Below, piece by piece: positions 17,190 to 24,374 of a DNA stretch of 64,000 nt. Origin of the DNA: an uncultured Prevotellaceae bacterium (GTDB taxonomy: Bacteria; Bacteroidota; Bacteroidia; Bacteroidales; Bacteroidaceae); NCBI GenBank assembly GCA_902785945.1, contig CADAAR010000011.1, forward strand, positions 34,545 to 98,544, in the 5' to 3' direction. The position numbers were made by a program, and so were the translations under genes. Each line of letters starts with the position of its first letter. The stretch's first letter is position 1. Below the pieces are notes generated by a model that had not been told where the DNA came from, ran no database searches, and saw nothing but the letters and a program-made list of their open reading frames with translations.

Positions 17190-17561
17190 CATTATGGTTT
17201 TTCGCATACCCTAGGGAACAATCGTTTTCTGCCTAGGGAAAATTTGCTGCCTGCCTAGGGCGCAAAAACGGCATAACTAGGCAAAAAATGAGGGCGCGAG
17301 AAAAGTGTATTGAAAATTCCGTACAAGCAGGCGGTGGCTCTTTAGCGAGAACAAGAGTCTTCTATCTGTAGAGAAGAGGCTTCTGTTGAATGATAAGGGA
17401 CAAGTATTGGGAAATGACGAAGTTGGCTACGACTGGCGATCAGGTTGGCTATGGTTGGCGACCTGCTACGGGTAAGCGAGTAGTATTCCCGTTAGGAGTG
17501 AGAACTATTCTCTTTGATAGCGAGAATACTGCTCGCAAAAAAACCTCATCCCTCACATAAT
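17190..17561. repeat. Dispersed non-coding module, copy A, with 22-bp-periodic CCTAGG sites and hairpins
   Basis: About 370 bp without a credible gene, aligning along its whole length with 33098-33473. The best block (17225-17274 against 33137-33186) differs at 1 of 50 bases. CCTAGG or one-off versions start at 17210, 17232, 17254 and 17276, exactly 22 bp apart. A hairpin (17476-17488 with 17524-17536, one G-T pair) is kept in both copies. The module ends with TCCCTCACATAAT, the first bases of the VapE-element inverted repeat, 12 bp from the stop codon of the minus-strand DUF2442 gene. Confidence 0.8.
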
Positions 17562-17572
17562 TGGGATAAGTG

Positions 17573-17989
17573 TTATACTGTTTGTAATTCTTTTGCGAAA
17601 CTATGAAAAGCCTCTCTAATTTGAGCCACTCTCTGTTCACTAGGTTTAGAGATGCCATAGATATATCTGGCCAACAAACTCTTGTTGATATTAAGCGCAC
17701 GCGCAACTTCCGATACGTTCAGCCAAGGACAACGTTTGAACATCGCAGCAACTTCATTATTGTCATCTGGCTCTGACTTCTCGTAGAAACTCGATATGTG
17801 CATATCCGCATCGATACTTTCCCATCTAATGGCTCTACCGTCATCTACAATGATATAATCATTGCGCTGTTCTGTCGTAGCTTCCTCCAATTCTGGATAT
17901 GCTTCGAGCGGACGGCTCATAACGTTATTCTCCGTTGAACGCATGTAAATCCGATTCCCTTCAAACCATAAATTCTTAATCTTTTCCAT
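17573..17989 (-). CDS. DUF2442 and helix-turn-helix protein (antitoxin-like)
   Basis: 138 residues. The first 75 residues match DUF2442 (LWFEGNRIYMRS, PLEAYPELEEATTEQRNDY, GRAIRWESIDADMHISSFY). Residues from about 90 form a helix-turn-helix (NVSEVARALNINKSLLARYIYGISKPSEQRVAQIREAF). DUF2442 proteins are usually encoded just after a DUF4160 protein, and the pair is regarded as toxin-antitoxin-like. Here the DUF4160 gene immediately upstream is reduced to a fragment, so this is an orphan. It is transcribed from the promoter at 18084-18115. Confidence 0.8.
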   Translation of the reverse strand: MEKIKNLWFEGNRIYMRSTENNVMSRPLEAYPELEEATTEQRNDYIIVDDGRAIRWESIDADMHISSFYEKSEPDDNNEVAAMFKRCPWLNVSEVARALNINKSLLARYIYGISKPSEQRVAQIREAFHSFAKELQTV

Positions 17990-17992
17990 AAT

Positions 17993-18064
17993 CTATCGAA
18001 TAGGCTGATGTTCATCCAGATAGAAGAAAAATCTGAGTCCAAATATTCTAAGTAGTGTGGGAAT
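17993..18064 (-). pseudogene. DUF4160 remnant (N-terminal fragment with lost start codon)
   Basis: On the minus strand, an ATT codon at the expected start is followed by PTLLRIFGLRFFFYLDEHQP, then Ile-Arg and a stop. DUF4160 proteins begin MPT-L-RI-G-FFFY-EH-PPH-H. So the start ATG reads ATT and the rest of the protein, some 60-70 residues, is missing. A purine-rich RBS (AGAGG) and a good promoter remain. The DUF2442 gene begins 3 bp after the stop codon, consistent with an internal deletion. ATT as a functional start cannot be ruled out, but the truncation would still remove most of the domain. Confidence 0.7.
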
Positions 18065-18083
18065 TACTTCCTCTTTTTTGCTG

Positions 18084-18115
18084 CAAAGATAGGTATAAAT
18101 TTTTATACTTCCAAA
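18084..18115 (-). promoter_or_regulatory. Promoter of the DUF4160 remnant/DUF2442 unit
   Basis: On the minus strand, TTTG (18112-18115), 20 bp, then TATCTTTG (18084-18091). Confidence 0.75.
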
Positions 18116-18274
18116 TTTTTACGTCTTTTTCTTGCTTGTTTCTAAATTAATTATTATTTTTGCCAATCCAATAAGACAGAATTTTGTGACAAAGAATGTT
18201 AAAAGTGTCATACCTCTGTGTAAGATTTCGACGCTCGGGTGTTATATAAGAAAGAACTAATAAAAACAAGGCGT

Positions 18275-19612
18275 ATGAAAAAGAATCGTATAATATGGAC
18301 GTTTGCGATGCTGATGCTGGTAGTCGGCATGAGCAGTTGCAGTAAGAGTGACAGTGAGGAGATCGCGAATGAAGAGCCTGTGAACGAAGAGGTGACGAAT
18401 GATGAGCCGCTGTCGAACGAAGGGAACGACTATAAACCCATCGAACTCACGCGAGCCGAGCAGGAACTGGTGACGGCCAACAATGACTTTGCCTTCAACC
18501 TGTTCCGTAAAGCTGGGCCCCGTATGACAAATGGTGCTTCTGGTCCTTGCTTTACCGAGCCCAACAAGAGCACTATCCTCTCACCCATCAGCATTACCTA
18601 CGCCCTCGGTATGCTGAACAATGGTGCCGCTGGTGAGACGCAGGCACAGATCATTAAGGTATTAGGTTTTGGAGAGACGGGTGCTGATGGCATCAACACC
18701 TTCTGCCAGAAGATGCTCACCGAGGCACCCAACCTCGACAAGTTGACGAAGGTAATGATAGCCAACACCATCTATATGAACAAGGATTATCAGTTGAATC
18801 CCGACTTCGTGACGAAAGCTAAGAGCTATTACAACGCAGAGCCCGAGACGCGTGACTTCCATGATGGCAAGACGATGGACGTGATCAATCAGTGGGGCAG
18901 CGACCATACGGAGAAGATGATTGAGAAGGTGCTCGACAAGGACGAGTTCGACCCCTCAGCTGTGAGCTATCTGCTGAACGCCATCTATTTCAAGGGTGCT
19001 TGGGCGGAGAAGTTCGATAAGGTCAATACGAAAGATGAGGCTTTCACGAAAGAGGACAATCAAGAGGTGCAGGTGCCGATGATGCATCAGGAGCATGAGT
19101 TCAACTATACGGAGGATGAGGATTGTCAGGCACTCTGTCTGCCCTATGGCAACAATGCCTATCGCATGACCATCCTGTTGCCGAAGGCAGGCAGAACCGT
19201 ATATAGTCTGGCCCAGAAACTTTCGGCTAAGACTTGGCAACGATTCCAGTGGATGGGAAGCACAGCCATCGTGGATGTGAAATTGCCACGTTTCGAGTCG
19301 AAGACAGATGTGGACTTAAAGCCAGTTATGTCGGCACTCGGCATGCCCAACGCCTTTGACGACCTTTTGGCAGAGTTCCCTTACTTCTGCAATGCGCCGA
19401 CCTATATCGGTCTGATGAAGCAGGTGGCCTGTATCAAACTCAACGAGGAGGGCACAGAGGCAGCGGCGGTCACGGTGATAGGAATGAAGGAGAATGCAAT
19501 GCCTCAAGAACCAAAGCACGTGAACTTCCACACCACGCGTCCGTTCATATACGTCATCAGCGAACAGTCGACAGACGCCATCTTCTTCATCGGACAATAT
19601 TTGGGCGATTAA
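18275..19612 (+). CDS. Serpin family protease inhibitor, lipoprotein
   Basis: 445 residues. The lipoprotein signal ends in GMSSC, and an acidic spacer of about 40 residues (EE, NEE, NDE repeats) follows. The serpin fold is complete: ILSPISITYALGMLNNGAAGET, NAIYFKGAWAEKFD, LKPVMSALGMPNAFD, the hinge NEEGTEAAAVTV, and RPFIYVISEQSTDAIFFIG. The small residues in the hinge predict an inhibitory serpin. By alignment with antitrypsin the scissile bond falls near Lys-Glu-Asn-Ala in the loop GMKENAMP. It would act at the cell surface against host, protozoal or competitor proteases. The start at 18275 gives the complete signal peptide; 18239 is an in-frame upstream alternative. Confidence 0.93.
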   Translation: MKKNRIIWTFAMLMLVVGMSSCSKSDSEEIANEEPVNEEVTNDEPLSNEGNDYKPIELTRAEQELVTANNDFAFNLFRKAGPRMTNGASGPCFTEPNKSTILSPISITYALGMLNNGAAGETQAQIIKVLGFGETGADGINTFCQKMLTEAPNLDKLTKVMIANTIYMNKDYQLNPDFVTKAKSYYNAEPETRDFHDGKTMDVINQWGSDHTEKMIEKVLDKDEFDPSAVSYLLNAIYFKGAWAEKFDKVNTKDEAFTKEDNQEVQVPMMHQEHEFNYTEDEDCQALCLPYGNNAYRMTILLPKAGRTVYSLAQKLSAKTWQRFQWMGSTAIVDVKLPRFESKTDVDLKPVMSALGMPNAFDDLLAEFPYFCNAPTYIGLMKQVACIKLNEEGTEAAAVTVIGMKENAMPQEPKHVNFHTTRPFIYVISEQSTDAIFFIGQYLGD

Positions 19613-19622
19613 AAAAGCTGGA

Positions 19623-20348
19623 TTAGTGCGCCTGAGTCTTGCTCAGGCGTGCGTATTCCTCGCGGGCATTTTCCATATCGTCCAGGAATTCCTTGCTGGT
19701 GTGCAGACGGGCAAAACAGGCTGAGGCCAACGCGATGGAGGCATTGACGTCGCTCTGCCAGTGATAGCCTAGGATCACACGGCTCTGTCCCCATTCATAA
19801 CCCAGCTTCATCAGGGCATCCTGAGCAGCGGGATTCACCTCGCTTAGCAACAGGGCCATACTCCAGCCTCGAATGGTATGTCCTGAGGGGTATGAGCCTG
19901 TGTTGCGCAACTCCTCTTCCTCCTGAGGATAGGCTGTCGACTCGTTCATTCTGACAAAGGGCCGTTTGCGCATATAGGTTTCTTTGGGGAGGTTGGCACT
20001 CAGACGGATGGTGGGAATCGCCTTGAGAAGCATCTTGTAGATGGCAGGTGTTGCCTCCCTCGAAATGGTCATACCGAAGGGCTTGCTGAAACAGACAGCC
20101 ATCTTGGGAACACTTGTGACGACATGATCGATGGCCTCTTGTCCGCGTTCTGTGTTGCGTAAGGTCTTGCCCCACATATATTGGGTGAGGTCGTAAACGA
20201 ACTGTGTCGATGCGGTGTCAGGCGGTGCTGGCAGGAAGGCAACGGCATTAGGCATTTCCTCAGCAGTGAAATAGGTGCTCTTAAACTGAGCACAGATGTT
20301 CGCAGTAGTCAGGACGACTGCAAAGATGGTGATAAAGAATCTTTTCAT
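19623..20348 (-). CDS. Class A acid phosphatase (PAP2 superfamily)
   Basis: 241 residues with a signal peptide (ending NICAQ). The three phosphatase motifs are KETYMRKRPF (K-x6-RP), GSYPSGHTIRGW (PSGH) and SRVILGYHWQSDV (SR-x5-H-x3-D), matching PhoN/PhoC-type non-specific acid phosphatases. The enzyme is periplasmic, releasing phosphate from organic phosphomonoesters through a phosphohistidine. It is convergent with the serpin gene with only 10 bp between stop codons. Confidence 0.9.
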   Translation of the reverse strand: MKRFFITIFAVVLTTANICAQFKSTYFTAEEMPNAVAFLPAPPDTASTQFVYDLTQYMWGKTLRNTERGQEAIDHVVTSVPKMAVCFSKPFGMTISREATPAIYKMLLKAIPTIRLSANLPKETYMRKRPFVRMNESTAYPQEEEELRNTGSYPSGHTIRGWSMALLLSEVNPAAQDALMKLGYEWGQSRVILGYHWQSDVNASIALASACFARLHTSKEFLDDMENAREEYARLSKTQAH

Positions 20349-20372
20349 ATTGTCTTTTTTTGATGATTGCTA

Positions 20373-20837
20373 TCAGATGTTGATACCGTAGTTCTGTTTC
20401 AGTTCGCTCATTACGAAGGTGCTTTCGATAGAGGCCAGGCTTTCTATCTCACCCAGTTTGTTGAGTACAAACTCCTGGTATTGCTTCATGTCGCGTGCCC
20501 GTACCTTTAATAAGTAGTCGTAGGCGCCCGAGGTGTTATAGCACTCGGTAACTTCAGGTATGCGCTGGATGCGACGATTGAAAGCATCGGCTATCTCGTG
20601 GTTGATCTGCTTCAGCTTGACTTTGCAGAACACTTGCAGACCCTGACCTAATTTCTCTGGATCGAGGATAGCCACATACTTCTTGATATAGCCTTTCTTC
20701 TCCAACCGTTTTTGGCGCTCAAACACGGGTGTTGGGGTCAGATGAACGGCATCGGCCAGCTCTTTGGTGGTCAATTTTGCGTTTTTTTGCAGCGTTTTCA
20801 GAATCTGCAGGTCGGTTTCGTCGAGTATTTCCGCCAT
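20373..20837 (-). CDS. Lrp/AsnC family transcriptional regulator
   Basis: 154 residues. An N-terminal winged helix-turn-helix (ILDETDLQILKTLQKNAKLTTKELADAVHLTPTPVFERQKRLEKKGYI) is followed by the RAM ligand-binding domain (GQGLQVFCKVKL, VTECYNTSGAYDYLLKVRARD). Such regulators respond to amino acids. It is divergent from metY, with promoter elements only a few bases apart (its -33-like TTGC is the complement of 20934-20937 and its TATATTTG the complement of 20907-20914), so control of metY and of itself is likely. Confidence 0.9.
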   Translation of the reverse strand: MAEILDETDLQILKTLQKNAKLTTKELADAVHLTPTPVFERQKRLEKKGYIKKYVAILDPEKLGQGLQVFCKVKLKQINHEIADAFNRRIQRIPEVTECYNTSGAYDYLLKVRARDMKQYQEFVLNKLGEIESLASIESTFVMSELKQNYGINI

Positions 20838-20941
20838 AATTTAGAGTTTTATTCTGTTTGGCAGCCTTTAGAAGGCCCGTTTTGGAAAGATTATCTTTTG
20901 CAGCTGCAAATATAGGGATATTTTCTGAATTGTGCAAGAAA

Positions 20942-20973
20942 TTTGGAAGATATTTCTAAACTTCGTACCTTTG
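20942..20973 (+). promoter_or_regulatory. Promoter of metY
   Basis: TTTG (20942-20945), 20 bp, then TACCTTTG (20966-20973), with a leader of about 85 bp. No SAM riboswitch is recognisable in the leader. Confidence 0.8.
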
Positions 20974-21061
20974 CACCGTCGAAAAGACAAAAGAACAAGT
21001 TTTTAGACATAAGAACAAAAGAACATAATAATAACATTAAAATATAAGAAAGGATAAGGTT

Positions 21062-22348
21062 ATGAGTAAGAAAAATTATCGTTTTGAGACTTTACAACTT
21101 CATGTAGGCCAGGAACAGGCAGACCCCGCAACTGACGCTCGCGCCGTGCCCATCTATCAGACCACGAGTTATGTGTTCCACAATTCTCAGCACGCTGCCG
21201 ACCGTTTCGGCCTTCGCGATGCGGGTAATATCTATGGTCGCCTGACCAATTCCACTCAGGGCGTGTTCGAAGATCGCGTCGCTGCCCTCGAGGGTGGTGT
21301 AGCTGGACTCGCTGTCGCTTCTGGTGCTGCTGCTATCACCTATGCTCTGCAGAATATTGCTCAGGCTGGCGATCATATCGTGGCTGCCGATAACCTCTAT
21401 GGCGGAAGTTACAACCTGATTACTCACACGCTCGCAACACAGGGTATCACTAACACTATTCTTAATGTGAACGACCTCGAGGCCCTCGAAGCCGCTATCC
21501 AACCCAACACAAAAGTCATATATGCAGAGACTTTCGGCAACCCCAACTCAGATGTGCTCGACCTCGAAGGTGTAGCTGCTGTGGCTCATAAGCACGGTAT
21601 TCCGTTTATCGTCGACAACACCTTTGGCACACCTTATCTCATTCGTCCGCTGGAGCATGGCGCTGACATCGTGGTGCATTCGGCTACGAAGTTCTTAGGT
21701 GGTCACGGTTCAAGTCTCGGTGGCGTCATCGTCGATGGTGGTCAGTTCGATTGGAAACAGAACGACAAGTTCCCCACATTGGCTAAGCCCGATCCCTCGT
21801 ATCATGGCATCGTCTTTGCTGATGCAGTAGGTGCTGCAGCTTACGTCACCCGCATCCGTGCCGTCATCCTGCGCGATACTGGTGCTGCCATCTCGCCCTT
21901 CAATGCCTTCATCCTCTTGCAGGGTGTGGAGACCTTGAGCCTGCGTGTGGAGCGTCATGTAGAGAATGCGCTGAAGGTGGTTGATTTCCTGAAGAACCAT
22001 CCGAAGGTGGCTGCTGTCCATCATCCGGCACTCGAGAGTCATCCCGACCACAAGCTCTATCAGAAGTACTTCCCCAATGGTGGCGGTTCTATCTTCACTT
22101 TCGAGATTAAGGGCGGACAGGAAGAGGCCTGGAAGTTTATCGATGCCCTGCAGATCTTCTCACTGCTGGCCAACGTGGCCGATGTGAAGAGCCTGGTGAT
22201 TCATCCTTATACCACTACGCACTCACAGCTCTCGCCTGAGGAACTGGCCGAGCAGCACATCACGCCCTCTACCATCCGTCTGAGCATTGGAACTGAGCAT
22301 ATCGACGACATTATCGACGACCTCTCACAGGCTTTCGACAAGATTTAA
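21062..22348 (+). CDS. metY: O-acetylhomoserine sulfhydrylase
   Basis: 428 residues, the length of MetY. The PLP-binding lysine is Lys210 in VVHSATKFLGGHGSS, with GRLTNSTQGVFEDRVAALEGG and YGGSYNLITHTL earlier and the closing PSTIRLSIGTEHIDDIIDDL. It makes homocysteine from O-acetylhomoserine and sulfide, or in some bacteria a protein thiocarboxylate. It is divergent from the Lrp gene. A second, diverged enzyme of this family lies at 23154. Confidence 0.92.
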   Translation: MSKKNYRFETLQLHVGQEQADPATDARAVPIYQTTSYVFHNSQHAADRFGLRDAGNIYGRLTNSTQGVFEDRVAALEGGVAGLAVASGAAAITYALQNIAQAGDHIVAADNLYGGSYNLITHTLATQGITNTILNVNDLEALEAAIQPNTKVIYAETFGNPNSDVLDLEGVAAVAHKHGIPFIVDNTFGTPYLIRPLEHGADIVVHSATKFLGGHGSSLGGVIVDGGQFDWKQNDKFPTLAKPDPSYHGIVFADAVGAAAYVTRIRAVILRDTGAAISPFNAFILLQGVETLSLRVERHVENALKVVDFLKNHPKVAAVHHPALESHPDHKLYQKYFPNGGGSIFTFEIKGGQEEAWKFIDALQIFSLLANVADVKSLVIHPYTTTHSQLSPEELAEQHITPSTIRLSIGTEHIDDIIDDLSQAFDKI

Positions 22349-22354
22349 ATAGAT

Positions 22355-22444
22355 ACAACGAATTAAGACGAATTACACAAATTAGTTTTGAATAAATACA
22401 ATATCAAATAATTATAATTCGTGAAATTCGTCTTAATTCGTTGT
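22355..22444. repeat. 20-bp perfect inverted repeat after metY
   Basis: 22355-22374 is the exact reverse complement of 22425-22444, built from GAATTAAGACGAATT. Pairing continues imperfectly inward for about 10 more bases. It may terminate metY or be a REP-like repeat; its right arm reaches the -33 region of the response regulator gene. Confidence 0.7.
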
Positions 22445-22476
22445 TAAAAGAAAAAAACTTTGTACCTTTGCACGCG

Positions 22477-23121
22477 ATGGGAAAGTATATTTTAGCAGAC
22501 AATCAGGAACTGACGCGGTTTGCGCTGGAGAGTCTCATTCACCAGAAAGGCGAGAATGAGATTTTCAAGGCTAGCGACAAAGCCGGACTCGTGCAACTGT
22601 TGAAGGAGCACGAGAATGCGGTCGTATTGCTCGACTACACGCTGTTCGACTTTGCCGACGAAGACCAGTTGCTGATTGTGGCTGAGCGTTTCGCGCTGTC
22701 GGAGTGGATCCTTATCAGCGACGAGCTCACGCCTCAGTTCCTGCGTCGTGTGGTGTATTCGTCCCACCAGTTCAGCATCGTATTCAAGGACGGTCCGTTG
22801 AAGGATATCCGCGATGCCCTTGATGCTGTTGGTCGTCATAACCGCCATATCAGCCAGCGGGCTTTGGAGGTCATCATCAACCAACAACAGGAAGACGAAG
22901 AGCATCCCAGCATCCTGACGGAGACGGAAACGGAGATTGTGCGCGCCATCGCTCAGGGCAAAACCACCAAGGAGATAGCCAACGAGCGCTTTTCGAGCGT
23001 CCACACCATCACCACGCATCGCAAAAATATTTTCCGCAAGCTGGGTGTCAATACGGCCCACGAGGTCATTAAATACGCCTTACGAGCGGGACTCGTTGAT
23101 TCCTCTGAATTCTATATATAA
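22477..23121 (+). CDS. LuxR-type response regulator
   Basis: 214 residues. The receiver-like N-terminus (KYILADNQELTRFALESL) carries the likely phosphoacceptor Asp in VVLLDYTLFD, and the C-terminus is a LuxR helix-turn-helix (LTETETEIVRAIAQGKTTKEIANERFSSVHTITTHRKNIFRKLGV). No kinase gene is adjacent. The ATG at 22477 is chosen because the promoter box TACCTTTG ends at 22470, which makes the longer frame from 22441 impossible. The transcript would be nearly leaderless. Confidence 0.85.
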   Translation: MGKYILADNQELTRFALESLIHQKGENEIFKASDKAGLVQLLKEHENAVVLLDYTLFDFADEDQLLIVAERFALSEWILISDELTPQFLRRVVYSSHQFSIVFKDGPLKDIRDALDAVGRHNRHISQRALEVIINQQQEDEEHPSILTETETEIVRAIAQGKTTKEIANERFSSVHTITTHRKNIFRKLGVNTAHEVIKYALRAGLVDSSEFYI

Positions 23122-23157
23122 TAAAAGTGTGAGATTGAGTTCTCACACTTTTATTAT
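23118..23157. terminator. Bidirectional terminator
   Basis: A 17-bp perfect stem (23118-23134 with 23141-23157; core AAAAGTGTGAGA) with a six-base loop and A/T tails on both sides. It overlaps the stop codons of both convergent genes. Confidence 0.9.
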
Positions 23158-24374
23158 TTCAGGCTCTGCATAATATCCTCCAACAGGTCCTCACCGGCTT
23201 CGAGGCCAATACTGAGGCGGATGGTCGTGTCGGGGACGGACATCTCTGCACACTGTTCAGGGCTGAAGAGGCCGAAGATGGTCGAAGCAGGATGAATGGC
23301 GAGCGACTTACGGTCGAAGAGGTTCGTGGCTCGACGGATGATCTGGAGCTTGTCGATGAAGGCCCATGCGGCTTCTTTCGATTCGAGGTCGATGGTGAAG
23401 ACGGCACCAGGCAAAGGGCCGAATTGCTCACGAGAGAGTTCGTAGAAGGGGTTGTCCTCCAAGCCGGTGTAATTCACGCGTTTGATTTCAGGCAGTTGCT
23501 GACATTGTTTGGCGAGCCAAAGCGTGGTCTCTGCCTGACGACGGAAACGGATGTCGAGCGTGTCGAGGCCGAGAGTTTCCATATAGGCCGCCTGAGGCGT
23601 CATCAGCGCACCGAGGTTCGTTACCAATTCTGTTTTTACACGCGCTGTAAAGGCCAGTTTCTTGCCGACCTTCTTGGTACGTGCTTGTAATGCTGGCGAG
23701 GGTGACTGTGACCAATAGAATTTTCCGTAGTCGATGAGCAGACCGCCGAGACCTGTGCCACCACCAGAGATATATTTCGTGCTCGACACCACCTCGATAT
23801 CCACACCGAAATCAACGGCGCGGAAGGCAGAGAAAGGCACGATGGTAGTATCGGCAATCAGGGGTACACCTGCCTTGTGGGCGATGTCGGCCAGTTTGCG
23901 GATATCAGCCACAAACAACTGCGGATTAGTGATGATCTCGAAGAAAAGGGCACAGGTATTGTTGTCGATCTGTGCCTCAACCTCCTCGGGTTTCGTGAAA
24001 TCGACAAAGCGCGGTTCTACGCCGAAGTTGCCGAGGGTGTCACGAATCAGCGAGACACTATTGCCAAACAGATGTTTCGAGGCCACGATGTTGAGTCCTG
24101 CCGCGCTGATAGCTGTGAGGGCATAGTGGATGGCTGCCATACCCGTGTTGAGTGCCGTCACGCTCGTTGCCCCAGTCAATTGCCGCACGCGTTCCTCTAG
24201 GTAGGTCACCGTGGGATTGGCGATGCGGGCATACGACGGCGCCATGGAACGACCGCAAAATGCGTCGCCCATGGCCTTGGCAGACTCAAACTCAAACGCC
24301 GCCGTATAGTAGACGGGCATCGACAATGCCCCGTATGCATCAGGTTTCTCGTTTCGTACTGCATTATCGTCCAA
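23154..24374 (-). CDS. PLP-dependent sulfhydrylase of the acetylhomoserine/cystathionine synthase family
   Basis: 406 residues starting at TTG; a TAG five codons upstream rules out a longer frame. The PLP lysine is Lys200 in VVSSTKYISGGGTGLGG. Other landmarks are PDAYGALSMPVYYTAAFEFE, SYARIANPTVTYLEERV and SVPDTTIRLSIGLEAGEDLLEDI. It belongs to the Cys/Met metabolism PLP family and is clearly distinct from MetY at 21062. It overlaps sufS by 11 bp and is the last gene of the DsrE-TusA-encapsulin-desulfurase operon, so it probably uses sulfur handled there. The exact acceptor (acetylhomoserine or acetylserine) cannot be told. Confidence 0.85.
   Translation of the reverse strand: MDDNAVRNEKPDAYGALSMPVYYTAAFEFESAKAMGDAFCGRSMAPSYARIANPTVTYLEERVRQLTGATSVTALNTGMAAIHYALTAISAAGLNIVASKHLFGNSVSLIRDTLGNFGVEPRFVDFTKPEEVEAQIDNNTCALFFEIITNPQLFVADIRKLADIAHKAGVPLIADTTIVPFSAFRAVDFGVDIEVVSSTKYISGGGTGLGGLLIDYGKFYWSQSPSPALQARTKKVGKKLAFTARVKTELVTNLGALMTPQAAYMETLGLDTLDIRFRRQAETTLWLAKQCQQLPEIKRVNYTGLEDNPFYELSREQFGPLPGAVFTIDLESKEAAWAFIDKLQIIRRATNLFDRKSLAIHPASTIFGLFSPEQCAEMSVPDTTIRLSIGLEAGEDLLEDIMQSLK

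Noticed and set aside
17200-17290. CRISPR array
   Set aside because: The regular repeats at 17210, 33122 and 60562 are 6-bp cores at 22-bp steps without unique spacers of 30 bp or more, and no cas genes are in the window.
17449-17706. Small frame within repeat module A
   Set aside because: It runs across the module and into the DUF2442 gene in another frame and is not conserved in module copy B.
20974-21061. SAM riboswitch ahead of metY
   Set aside because: The leader is A-rich and lacks the conserved helices and core bases of known SAM riboswitches.
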